Assembly (NCBI RefSeq): GCF_001940565.1
Contig: NZ_LTDM01000053.1
Location: 1-64,000, forward strand
Origin: Tissierella creatinophila DSM 6911
GTDB lineage: Bacteria; Bacillota; Clostridia; Tissierellales; Tissierellaceae
Direction of reading: 5' to 3'
DNA length: 64,000 bases
Shown here: piece by piece, positions 7,760 to 15,002 of the stretch
How the letters are laid out: the number at the start of each line of letters is the position of its first letter
How positions within the stretch are numbered: the stretch's first letter is position 1
Notes under the pieces: generated by a model
Databases searched by the model: none
Told to the model about the DNA's origin: nothing
The model's input: the letters and a program-made list of their open reading frames with translations, nothing else
Position numbers and translations under genes: made by a program

Positions 7760-9475
7760 TTACCAATCTCTCTGCGTAGTATGAAGTAATTTATGTGATT
7801 TATGTGATAGTGGTTTTTCTAAATAATCTTCATAGCACTTTAAAACCGATGGGTTCTCATGTGAGAAGCGTAGATTATTTACCTTATCTAAACCATATAG
7901 TACCTCTGCTCTTTCTTCAGCTAGCTCCTTACCATCCTCAATAGGTTGGCCTCCACCGCCTGCACATCCACCAGGACATGCCATGATTTCAACAAAGTCA
8001 TAATTTGACTCTCCTGATCTAATGGATTCCATTAGCTTTCTAGTATTTCCAAGCCCACTTGCAACAGCAACTCTAAGTTTTGAACCCGCTAAATCAAAGC
8101 TTGCTTCTCTCCATCCTTCTCTTCCTCTAACTTCCTTGAATGCATCAGGATCTGGATTTTCTCCCATAACTAAATAATAAGCTGATCTAAGGGCTGCTTC
8201 CATAACTCCACCAGTTGCACCAAATATAACTCCAGCTCCAGTACCAGCACCTAGCGGCATATCAAATTCTTCTTCTTCTAATAATTCTAGATTGATATGT
8301 TCTGCACGAATCATTCTAGAGATTTCTCTAGTTGTAAGAACAAGGTCTACATCTTGCCCTACACCTGCATCACTTAGAACTGAAACTCCCGCTTCATATT
8401 TTTTAGCAGTACATGGCATTATTGAAATATTAAATATTCTCGATGGATCTACATCCAATAAATCTGCATAGTAAGTTTTTGAAATTGCCCCAAACATTTG
8501 TTGAGGTGATTTTGCAGTTGAGAGTTGATCTACCATATCTGGATATTGCGATTTCATAAAACGTACCCATCCAGGACAACAAGAAGTAAACATCGGCAAG
8601 TTTTTATCTTCTGCTCTTCCAAGTCTCTCTAAAAATTCACTACCCTCTTCCATGATTGTAAGATCTGCTGCAAAATTGGTGTCAAAGATAAAATCAAATC
8701 CCATTTGTCTTAATGCTGAAACCAATCTTTTAACAGTTGCAAATTCTCTATCTATTCCTAAGTTTTCTCCCCAAGCTGCTCTAACAGCTGGAGCTATTTG
8801 AACAACGGTAATCTTATCTTTTTGAGCTAAAGCATCAAATGCCTTATCTACATCATTTCTCTCTCTCAATGCGCCAACTGGACAATGAGTTATACACTGA
8901 CCGCAAAGTGAACAATCTGACTGGTCAATCGTTCTATTATGAGAAACATTCACATTAGTTCTAGATCCTGTATTGGTTATATCCCATACATTTAAATCTT
9001 GTATTTTATCACAAACTTGAATGCATCTCATACATTTAATACATTTTTCTTCATCTCTAATCAAAGGAAAATCCTTTGGCCAATTATCATGTGTTAGTTT
9101 TTCTTCGTAAGGAACATCAACTATTCCTAAATCATTTGACACTGTTTGTAGTCCACAATTTCCACTTCTAACACATACAGCACATGTTGCATCATGTTGA
9201 GAGAGAATTAACTCGACATTTGTTTGTCTTGCCTCTCTTACCTTTGGACTATTTGTATGGATTACTATTCCTTCTTTTACTGTATTATTACAAGATGTGA
9301 TAAGTCTACTAGTTCCCTCTACTTCGACCAAACAAACTCTGCAGGCACCAATCTCATTTAAATCTTTTAAATAACAAAGATTTGGAATAAGTATTCCATT
9401 TTGTACTGCTGCATCAAGGATAGTTGTGTGTTCAGGCACACTTATCTCTTTATTATCAATAATTAAATTTACCAT
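7760..9475 (-). CDS. hydA: [FeFe] hydrogenase, group A, multi-cluster catalytic subunit
   Basis: Catalyses reversible proton reduction to H2. The 571-residue order is standard: an N-terminal plant-type [2Fe-2S] domain (four Cys around residues 33-62), a His/Cys-ligated [4Fe-4S] motif (HDATCAVCVRSGNC), two ferredoxin clusters (CIKCMRCIQVC and CSLCGQCITHC), then the H-cluster motifs TSCCPGW, MPCTAKKYE and MACPGGCAGGGGQP. All active-site cysteines are present. It overlaps the upstream flavoprotein gene by 7 bp, so the two subunits probably assemble into an NAD(P)-linked soluble complex. No maturases (HydE, F, G) are nearby. In this organism it could dispose of or supply reductant for amino-acid reductases (inference). 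Confidence 0.95.
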   Translation of the reverse strand: MVNLIIDNKEISVPEHTTILDAAVQNGILIPNLCYLKDLNEIGACRVCLVEVEGTSRLITSCNNTVKEGIVIHTNSPKVREARQTNVELILSQHDATCAVCVRSGNCGLQTVSNDLGIVDVPYEEKLTHDNWPKDFPLIRDEEKCIKCMRCIQVCDKIQDLNVWDITNTGSRTNVNVSHNRTIDQSDCSLCGQCITHCPVGALRERNDVDKAFDALAQKDKITVVQIAPAVRAAWGENLGIDREFATVKRLVSALRQMGFDFIFDTNFAADLTIMEEGSEFLERLGRAEDKNLPMFTSCCPGWVRFMKSQYPDMVDQLSTAKSPQQMFGAISKTYYADLLDVDPSRIFNISIMPCTAKKYEAGVSVLSDAGVGQDVDLVLTTREISRMIRAEHINLELLEEEEFDMPLGAGTGAGVIFGATGGVMEAALRSAYYLVMGENPDPDAFKEVRGREGWREASFDLAGSKLRVAVASGLGNTRKLMESIRSGESNYDFVEIMACPGGCAGGGGQPIEDGKELAEERAEVLYGLDKVNNLRFSHENPSVLKCYEDYLEKPLSHKSHKLLHTTQRDW

Positions 9476-11301
9476 CTTACAGTCCTCCCTCCTTTAAGTG
9501 CTCCCAGTCCAAAATGATCACATCTTAAACATCTATTTGATTCTTGTTTAGCTTCCTCTTCAGTCATACCTAGTTCTATTAAATCAAAATCTTCGATTCT
9601 ATCTAGAGCATCTCTTTCCCTTAAATTTACACGACCACAAGCTATTCTATCCCATAGTACAGGCTCTGGCACATCTACATCTGACTCTATAATATGGTGG
9701 AAACCTAGATATTCATCTATATTTGCAGCTGCTACTTTCCCTGCTGCTATTGCCATTATTACAGTTGCTGGGCCAGATACACAGTCTCCACCTGCGTAAA
9801 CTCCTGGTACATCTTTTACACCACTCCAATTTAATGCATCAATTACTCCTTGTGTTACAGGAATACCATCTTTTTCAAAATCCTTAGATTCTACCCCTTG
9901 ACCTACCGCAGTAATTAATATATCACATTCGATTCTTCTAGGTTCTATAGCAGCATCTACAGGAACTGGTCTATCATAAGGTATTTTTCCAATTATTTGA
10001 GGTTGTATCCATAGAGCTTTTATATTATTGTTTTCATCTTTTTCAATTTTTACAGGGGTGTGTAAATCTAATATTTCACAGCCTTCAGCTATAGCTCCCT
10101 CTACTTCATCTTCTAGAGCTGTCATATCTATTTTACGTCTACGATATACAACACTTACTGTTTTAGCGCCAAATCTAACGGAAGAGCGTGCAACATCCAT
10201 TGCTACATTTCCTCCACCTATAACTACAATGTTCTTACCTTCAAAATTAAGAGGTTGATGGTCTCCAGTCTTTCTAAGTACTTCAACAGCTGAAATGATT
10301 CCTTTTGTTTCTCCATCTCCAATATTTATTTTCTTGTCAGTATGAGCTCCAATAGATATATAAACTGCATCAAATTTTGATTTAAGTTCTTCAAGTGATA
10401 TATCTTTACCTATAGAAACCTCTTTATGAACTTTAATTCCATTAGATAGCATTGTATCGATTTCTTTTTGTAGTGTTTCTCTAGGAAGTCTATAATTAGG
10501 TATTCCATATCTTAACATCCCACCTAAATGTCTTCTCTGTTCAAATATCTCTACCTCATGACCCATTAAAGACAAATAATATGCAGCGCTTAATCCACTT
10601 GGTCCTGCACCTATAATAGCTACCTTTTTCCCTGTAGAAGGTGCACTTTTAGGAACTGGAACTTCCCCTGCATGGTCTACTGCAAAACGTTTTAAACCTT
10701 TTATATTAATAGCATCATCAATCATATTTCTTCTACATCTAGTTTCACAAGGATGTTCACAAATTAACGCACATACAACAGGCATAGGATTATCTTTTCT
10801 AATCAGCCTAACCGCATCACTATATCTGCCCTCTGATACCAATGCAACGTAACCTGGCACATCTACCCCAGCTGGACAAAGAGATACACAAGGAACCGTT
10901 TGATCTAGTTCAGATTTGCATCTACCACGCAATACATGTTCTTCAAAGTCCTCTCTAAAACCTTCAATTCCCTTTAAAACCATATTTGCTGCCTCATAGC
11001 CTATTGCGCAATCCGCTGAATAGTAGATAGATCTTGCTGTTTTTTCAATAAGATCTATTGTGGTTAAATCAGCTTTACCATCTAATACGTTTTCTAACAA
11101 TGTTATCATTTGACCTAAACCAACTCTACACGGAACACATTTTCCACAAGTTTGTGCATGGCACATCTTTAAAAATGATGATGTTAAGTCTATAGGACAT
11201 AGTCCTGGTGGACTTGCTACAATTCGTCTTTCTAAGTCTTTATAAAGAATTTCAATAGTTTGTTGTGCTCTATCTCTTGTAATGATACTAAGTCTACTCA
11301 T
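9469..11301 (-). CDS. Hydrogenase-partner flavoprotein: NuoF C-terminal Fe-S domain fused to GltD-like NAD(P)H oxidoreductase
   Basis: A 610-residue diaphorase-like subunit. Residues 1-130 match only the C-terminal [4Fe-4S] domain of NuoF (CGKCVPCRVG, later DCAIG), without its FMN/NADH domain. Then comes the GltD/DPYD-type double-cluster region (CVSLCPAGVDVPGY, CALICEHPCETRCRR), an FAD fold (IIGAGPSGLSAAYYL), an NAD(P) fold (VIGGGNVAMDVARSSVRFG) and a final CLRCDHF. Electrons therefore probably pass from NAD(P)H through FAD to HydA. I prefer the ATG at 11301, which has AGGGGG at the right distance; an ATG at 11319 is possible. It is the first gene of the hydrogenase-transporter unit. Confidence 0.88.
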   Translation of the reverse strand: MSRLSIITRDRAQQTIEILYKDLERRIVASPPGLCPIDLTSSFLKMCHAQTCGKCVPCRVGLGQMITLLENVLDGKADLTTIDLIEKTARSIYYSADCAIGYEAANMVLKGIEGFREDFEEHVLRGRCKSELDQTVPCVSLCPAGVDVPGYVALVSEGRYSDAVRLIRKDNPMPVVCALICEHPCETRCRRNMIDDAINIKGLKRFAVDHAGEVPVPKSAPSTGKKVAIIGAGPSGLSAAYYLSLMGHEVEIFEQRRHLGGMLRYGIPNYRLPRETLQKEIDTMLSNGIKVHKEVSIGKDISLEELKSKFDAVYISIGAHTDKKINIGDGETKGIISAVEVLRKTGDHQPLNFEGKNIVVIGGGNVAMDVARSSVRFGAKTVSVVYRRRKIDMTALEDEVEGAIAEGCEILDLHTPVKIEKDENNNIKALWIQPQIIGKIPYDRPVPVDAAIEPRRIECDILITAVGQGVESKDFEKDGIPVTQGVIDALNWSGVKDVPGVYAGGDCVSGPATVIMAIAAGKVAAANIDEYLGFHHIIESDVDVPEPVLWDRIACGRVNLRERDALDRIEDFDLIELGMTEEEAKQESNRCLRCDHFGLGALKGGRTVRW

Positions 11302-11369
11302 TAATACTTCCCCCTTCATATTTTATTCTCCCATTTAAGTAAATAAATTTTTTCGTATAATAACTTATG

Positions 11370-11401
11370 TATGAATATTGAGTATTTTTTAAATATTCAT
11401 A
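11370..11401 (-). promoter_or_regulatory. 10-bp inverted repeat in the hydrogenase leader
   Basis: TATGAATATT (11370-11379) and AATATTCATA (11392-11401) are perfect inverted arms with a 12-bp spacer, downstream of the predicted -10. This could be an operator or leader hairpin; function unknown. Confidence 0.35.
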
Positions 11402-11410
11402 TATGCGTAA

Positions 11411-11460
11411 ATTATACTATACTTTTTCACAAAATAAAACAAATATTAAAAAATTAACAA
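11411..11460 (-). promoter_or_regulatory. Hydrogenase promoter region with a possible Rex operator
   Basis: On the minus strand TATAAT occupies 11416-11411, about 110 bp upstream of the flavoprotein start. The -35 is unclear. Just upstream, 11443-11460 matches the clostridial Rex consensus TTGTTAANNNNTTAACAA at 12 of 14 specified positions. Rex is an NADH sensor that often represses NADH-linked hydrogenases. The region is so AT-rich that chance is possible. Confidence 0.3.
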
Positions 11461-11484
11461 TCTTTTTAATATTTGTTTTATTTT
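11431..11484. repeat. Long AT-only hairpin upstream of the hydrogenase operon
   Basis: A 22-bp perfect stem (11431-11452 with 11463-11484), almost entirely A/T with a single G:C pair, and a 10-nt loop. It overlaps the possible Rex site. It lacks a GC core, so it may be a cruciform or bent DNA element and not a terminator. Confidence 0.45.
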
Positions 11485-11491
11485 ATTTTAA

Positions 11492-11536
11492 AAACAAAAA
11501 AACAGATGAGTTTTTTACTTACATCTGTTTTTGTTT
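11492..11536 (-). terminator. Terminator of the CBS-domain gene
   Basis: The CAGATG/CATCTG core is extended by A:T pairs, and on the minus strand it runs into a T-tract. It lies about 65 bp after the stop of the CBS gene. Confidence 0.7.
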
Positions 11537-11602
11537 AAATATTAAATTGTCCTCATTTTTTATCATCTAAATTTTGTTATGACTTTCTTTTAGAGAAAAG
11601 TC

Positions 11603-12067
11603 CTATTTTAAATAATCTGGATTAAATAAATAATTCATAATATCTTTTCTTGAAACAATACCTATAAGATTTCCTTCTTTATCTACAACAGGGAGTCTTT
11701 TAATCTTTTCTTGAACTAATAAAGTTGCTGCATCTTCTATTTCTTTATCTGGCCCAACAGTTATTACATTTTCAGTCATAATCTCCCTGGCTATACTTCC
11801 CATAGACTTTTTTAACTTATCAATAAACTTTTTTGGACTCTCTAGATAAAATAATCCTCCTAATACTTCTAAAACTGGTGGTCCTTCTATCCTAGAAGCA
11901 CGCCTTATAAGATCTCCTTCTGTAACTATTCCTTTAACCTTGCCTTTGTCATCTACAACAGGTATACCACTTAAGTCATGTGTAATAAGTAAATTTGCAC
12001 ATTTTTCAACTGTATCTTCTTCATGTACTGTTATTACATCTTTAGTCATAATATCTTTAATGTACAC
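11603..12067 (-). CDS. Stand-alone two-CBS-domain protein
   Basis: A 154-residue soluble protein with two CBS repeats and nothing else. CBS1 is about residues 1-60 (IMTKDVITVHEEDTVEKCANLL, then SGIPVVDDKGKVKGIVTEGDL). CBS2 is about 90-150 (IMTENVITVGPDKEIEDAA, then RLPVVDKEGNLIGIVSRKDI). Such pairs bind adenosine nucleotides as a Bateman module. The start is GTG at 12067 with AAGGGGG seven bases upstream. It is a separate transcription unit with its own terminator. The regulated partner cannot be told from the context. Confidence 0.88.
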   Translation of the reverse strand: MYIKDIMTKDVITVHEEDTVEKCANLLITHDLSGIPVVDDKGKVKGIVTEGDLIRRASRIEGPPVLEVLGGLFYLESPKKFIDKLKKSMGSIAREIMTENVITVGPDKEIEDAATLLVQEKIKRLPVVDKEGNLIGIVSRKDIMNYLFNPDYLK

Positions 12068-12179
12068 AATAATGCCCCCTTTTTAAGTCCTATAATCTAT
12101 ATAATAATAATACCCAAAATAGAACCAGAACAACAAAATATATACTTTATAAAAAGTTACTTTATTTTTATATAAAAAA

Positions 12180-12226
12180 GAACTTATAAAATAGACACTT
12201 GTTGCTAGTGTCAGTTCTATAAGTTC
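12180..12226 (-). terminator. Terminator of the triple-RidA gene
   Basis: Outer arms GAACTTATA (12180-12188) and TATAAGTTC (12218-12226), inner arms GACACT and AGTGTC, followed on the minus strand by a T-tract. It begins about 70 bp after the stop. Confidence 0.75.
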
Positions 12227-12298
12227 AAGTTTACTTTAAGATAGTCTCTTTTTATACAAGTAACTTTGATAGTTCTTATATTTAAAAATAAATTCTTA

Positions 12299-13570
12299 TT
12301 ATACTATTGGAGGTGTTCCTTCAGCGTTAGATACAACTGCATCAATTTGAATTAAAGCATCTTCAAGTAAAGCTGATACTCCAACTGTTCTTCTTGCAGG
12401 GATACCGTTTTGGAAGAATGTTTTGTAAACTTCATCTACAGCATCCATATCTTCGATATTTTTAAGGAAGATATTTACTTTAACAATATCATCCATAACG
12501 TGGTCGATACTTTCTACAATTGCCTTGATATTTTTTAAGCACTGTTCAGTCTGCTCTTTTACACCACCAGCTACCATTTTACCAGTTTTTGCGTCTAAAG
12601 GTAATTGAGCTGAAAGATGATTGTAATGAGAGAAAGTTACAGTTTGCGTAGATAGAGGACATTTTGGTGCATTTTCCGTATTATTTGCTTCAATAATAAG
12701 TCCATGTCTGTCTTCAACAGCTTGTGGAGGTGTACCATCTCCGTGTGATACTACTGCTTCAATTTGTACTAAAGAATTCATAGGTAAAGCTGAAGCTGAA
12801 ACTACTGTACGTGCAGGGAAATAAGCTGCCGCTCTAGCAATACCAGAATCTGGGAAAAATGTTGTATAAACTTCATTTACTGCTTCAATATCTGAAAGGT
12901 CTTTAAGGAAGATATTAATTTTAACAATATCATCCAAAGGAACGTCTATACTTTCTAAAATTGCCTTGACATTCTTTAAGCACTGTGCAGTCTGCTCTTT
13001 TACTCCACCCTCTACCACTCTACCAGTTTTTGGATCGATAGGTAATTGAGCTGAAAGATTATTATAATGAGAAAAAGATACTGTTTGTGTAGATAGAGGA
13101 CATGTTGGCGCATTTACTGTGTTATTAGTAAGTTTTATAAGGTCGCCTGCTTGTGGTGCGTTTGGAATTGTACCTTCACCGTTTGAAATAAGTGCTTCTA
13201 TTTGCACTAAAGCATCCATAGGTAAAGCTGCTACTGCTACTACTGTCTGTGCAGGAACATATGTTGGAAAAAATGTTTTATAAACTTCGTTCACAACATC
13301 AACATCTTGGATATCTTTAACAAATACAGTGATTCTAACAACATCACTCATAACGTGGTCGATACTTTCTACAATTGCCTTGATGTTTTTTAAGCACTGT
13401 TCAGCCTGCTCTTTTACACCACCAGCTACTAATTTACCAGATTTTGGATCAATAGGTAATTGAGCTGAAAGATTATTGTAATGAGAGAAAGCTACAGTTT
13501 GTGAATATAGACCCGTACCTTTTGGAGCATTTTCCGTATTTCTTGCTAATACTGCATTATAACTGTTCAT
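12299..13570 (-). CDS. Three tandem RidA (YjgF/YER057c) domains in one chain
   Basis: RidA proteins are normally about 130 residues and form homotrimers that hydrolyse reactive enamines/imines, with the active sites at subunit interfaces. Here 423 residues contain three full domains, about 1-135, 145-280 and 293-423. They share SHYNNLSAQLPIDPK, GGVKEQxxQCLKN and FLKDI-like segments. Domain 1 keeps the Tyr of the GLYSQ motif (Y22) but has Gln (PAQ, Q108) where active RidA has Arg. Domains 2 and 3 keep that Arg (R254, R393) but have lost the Tyr (CPLSTQ). The chain may fold as a pseudo-trimer with few composite sites. It is divergent from an OxlT-like transporter. Substrate unknown; origin by internal duplication is evident. 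Confidence 0.92.
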   Translation of the reverse strand: MNSYNAVLARNTENAPKGTGLYSQTVAFSHYNNLSAQLPIDPKSGKLVAGGVKEQAEQCLKNIKAIVESIDHVMSDVVRITVFVKDIQDVDVVNEVYKTFFPTYVPAQTVVAVAALPMDALVQIEALISNGEGTIPNAPQAGDLIKLTNNTVNAPTCPLSTQTVSFSHYNNLSAQLPIDPKTGRVVEGGVKEQTAQCLKNVKAILESIDVPLDDIVKINIFLKDLSDIEAVNEVYTTFFPDSGIARAAAYFPARTVVSASALPMNSLVQIEAVVSHGDGTPPQAVEDRHGLIIEANNTENAPKCPLSTQTVTFSHYNHLSAQLPLDAKTGKMVAGGVKEQTEQCLKNIKAIVESIDHVMDDIVKVNIFLKNIEDMDAVDEVYKTFFQNGIPARRTVGVSALLEDALIQIDAVVSNAEGTPPIV

Positions 13571-13658
13571 GATAGTACTCTCCTTTTAGATAAATTTATT
13601 AATAACCAAATTCCCCAATTTTAAACATTAGTAACCACTGAGGATTACCATAGATACA

Positions 13659-13687
13659 ATTATAACAGGCTTTTTTCGTATTGACAA
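13659..13687 (-). promoter_or_regulatory. Promoter for the triple-RidA gene
   Basis: TTGTCA (13687-13682), a 17-bp spacer and TATAAT (13664-13659) on the minus strand, about 90 bp upstream of the start codon. Confidence 0.6.
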
Positions 13688-13754
13688 CATGTTTTATGAT
13701 TAATTGATAGTAAGAATTAATATCTCTAAAAATGAAGAGAAGTATAAAAAAACA

Positions 13755-13784
13755 TTGACCTTGAGTTACTCCAAAGGATATACT
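13755..13784 (+). promoter_or_regulatory. Long-spacer promoter with MerR-type dyad for the MFS/ABC-F operon
   Basis: TTGACC (13755-13760) and TATACT (13779-13784) are 18 bp apart. The spacer holds the dyad GAGT-T-ACTC flanked by CTT and AAAG, the layout used by MerR-family activators, which bind within over-long spacers. No merR gene lies nearby. Confidence 0.45.
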
Positions 13785-13837
13785 TAATTATTGGTTAATA
13801 TTTAGTTTAAAATAATTATGAAAAGGAGCATTTGATT

Positions 13838-14998
13838 ATGTTTACTGTTAAGAATAAATACATTGTACTAATTGGAGCATTACTTGCACAAATTACTATT
13901 GCTGGACTTTATGCATGGAGTATCTTTGGTACTGCTTTACAGACTGAACGAGGGTGGAGTGGTGATGCTACTTTCTTTCCTTATGCTCTAGCACAATTTA
14001 TATTTGCTTTTAGTACACTACTTTCTGGGAGAATTGTTGATAAAAGAGGTCCTAGAATCGCACTAATAATTGGAGGAGTTTTATATGGTGGTGGACTTAT
14101 ATTATCATCATTTGTTACTTCAGCTGCTATGTTATACTTAACTTATGGGGTTATAGCTGGAGCAGGAGTTGGCTTTGTATATGTATGTCCTTTGTCAACA
14201 CTTATCAAATGGTTCCCTAATAACAAAGGTACTATAACTGGTTTATCAGTAGCAATATTTGGTGGTGGTAGTATTATTTTTAAAGAAGTTATTTCTGGCT
14301 TTTTAGAAACTACTGATGTATCTGGAGCTTTTCTTAAACTTGGCATAATTTCTATGATATTAATTTTAACAGGTGCAATATTTACAAACAATCCTGAAAG
14401 TTATGAAAAAAAATCATTAGAAAAAGGCGTAGATGATTATACTACTTCTGAAATGATGAAAACATCAAAATTCAAAATTACATGGGTTATGTACTGGTTG
14501 GCAGTAATTCCTGGTCTTTTAGTTTTAGGAGCTGCAAAAGATATTGGAATGGAAGTAGCTGGACTTGAAGCTTCAGTTGCCGCAGGACTAATTACAGTTC
14601 TTGCCGTATCTAACGCAGGTAGTAGATTAGTTTCTGGTACGCTATCTGATAAATTCGGCACTTTAAAAGTTTTAAAGATTATATTTGTTATTACAATAGC
14701 ATCACTTCTAGGACTTAGTTTACTTACAGAAAACACTCTAATGTTTTACTTAAGTATTGGTGGTGTAGCGGTTGGATATGGTGGATTCTTATCCCTTTTC
14801 CCTGTTTTTACAAATCAAGAGTTTGGATCTTTTAGATATGGTTCTAACTACGGAGTTATCTACCAAGCTTATGGTCTGGCAGCACTTACAGGGATTTTAA
14901 TAAAGAGGATTGCAGGAACATATTCAACTACATTTATTATATCAGCCATAGCCGCTACTATTGGACTTGGATTAGCTTCTATGCTTAAAGAAAGGTGA
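13838..14998 (+). CDS. MFS transporter of the OxlT (oxalate:formate antiporter) type
   Basis: A 386-residue polytopic protein with about 12 membrane segments. It opens with KYIVLIGALLAQITIAGLYAWSIFG, has the MFS loop GRIVDKRGPR between helices 2 and 3, and VYVCPLSTLIKWFPNNKGTITGLS, typical of the oxalate/formate antiporter group. The ATG at 13838 follows AAGGAG at a proper distance; an earlier TTG is less likely. An ABC-F gene starts 4 bp after its stop, so they form one operon. Many members carry monocarboxylates; the substrate cannot be stated. The divergent triple-RidA gene may be functionally linked through the shared region. Confidence 0.85.
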   Translation: MFTVKNKYIVLIGALLAQITIAGLYAWSIFGTALQTERGWSGDATFFPYALAQFIFAFSTLLSGRIVDKRGPRIALIIGGVLYGGGLILSSFVTSAAMLYLTYGVIAGAGVGFVYVCPLSTLIKWFPNNKGTITGLSVAIFGGGSIIFKEVISGFLETTDVSGAFLKLGIISMILILTGAIFTNNPESYEKKSLEKGVDDYTTSEMMKTSKFKITWVMYWLAVIPGLLVLGAAKDIGMEVAGLEASVAAGLITVLAVSNAGSRLVSGTLSDKFGTLKVLKIIFVITIASLLGLSLLTENTLMFYLSIGGVAVGYGGFLSLFPVFTNQEFGSFRYGSNYGVIYQAYGLAALTGILIKRIAGTYSTTFIISAIAATIGLGLASMLKER

Positions 14999-15002
14999 TA
15001 AT

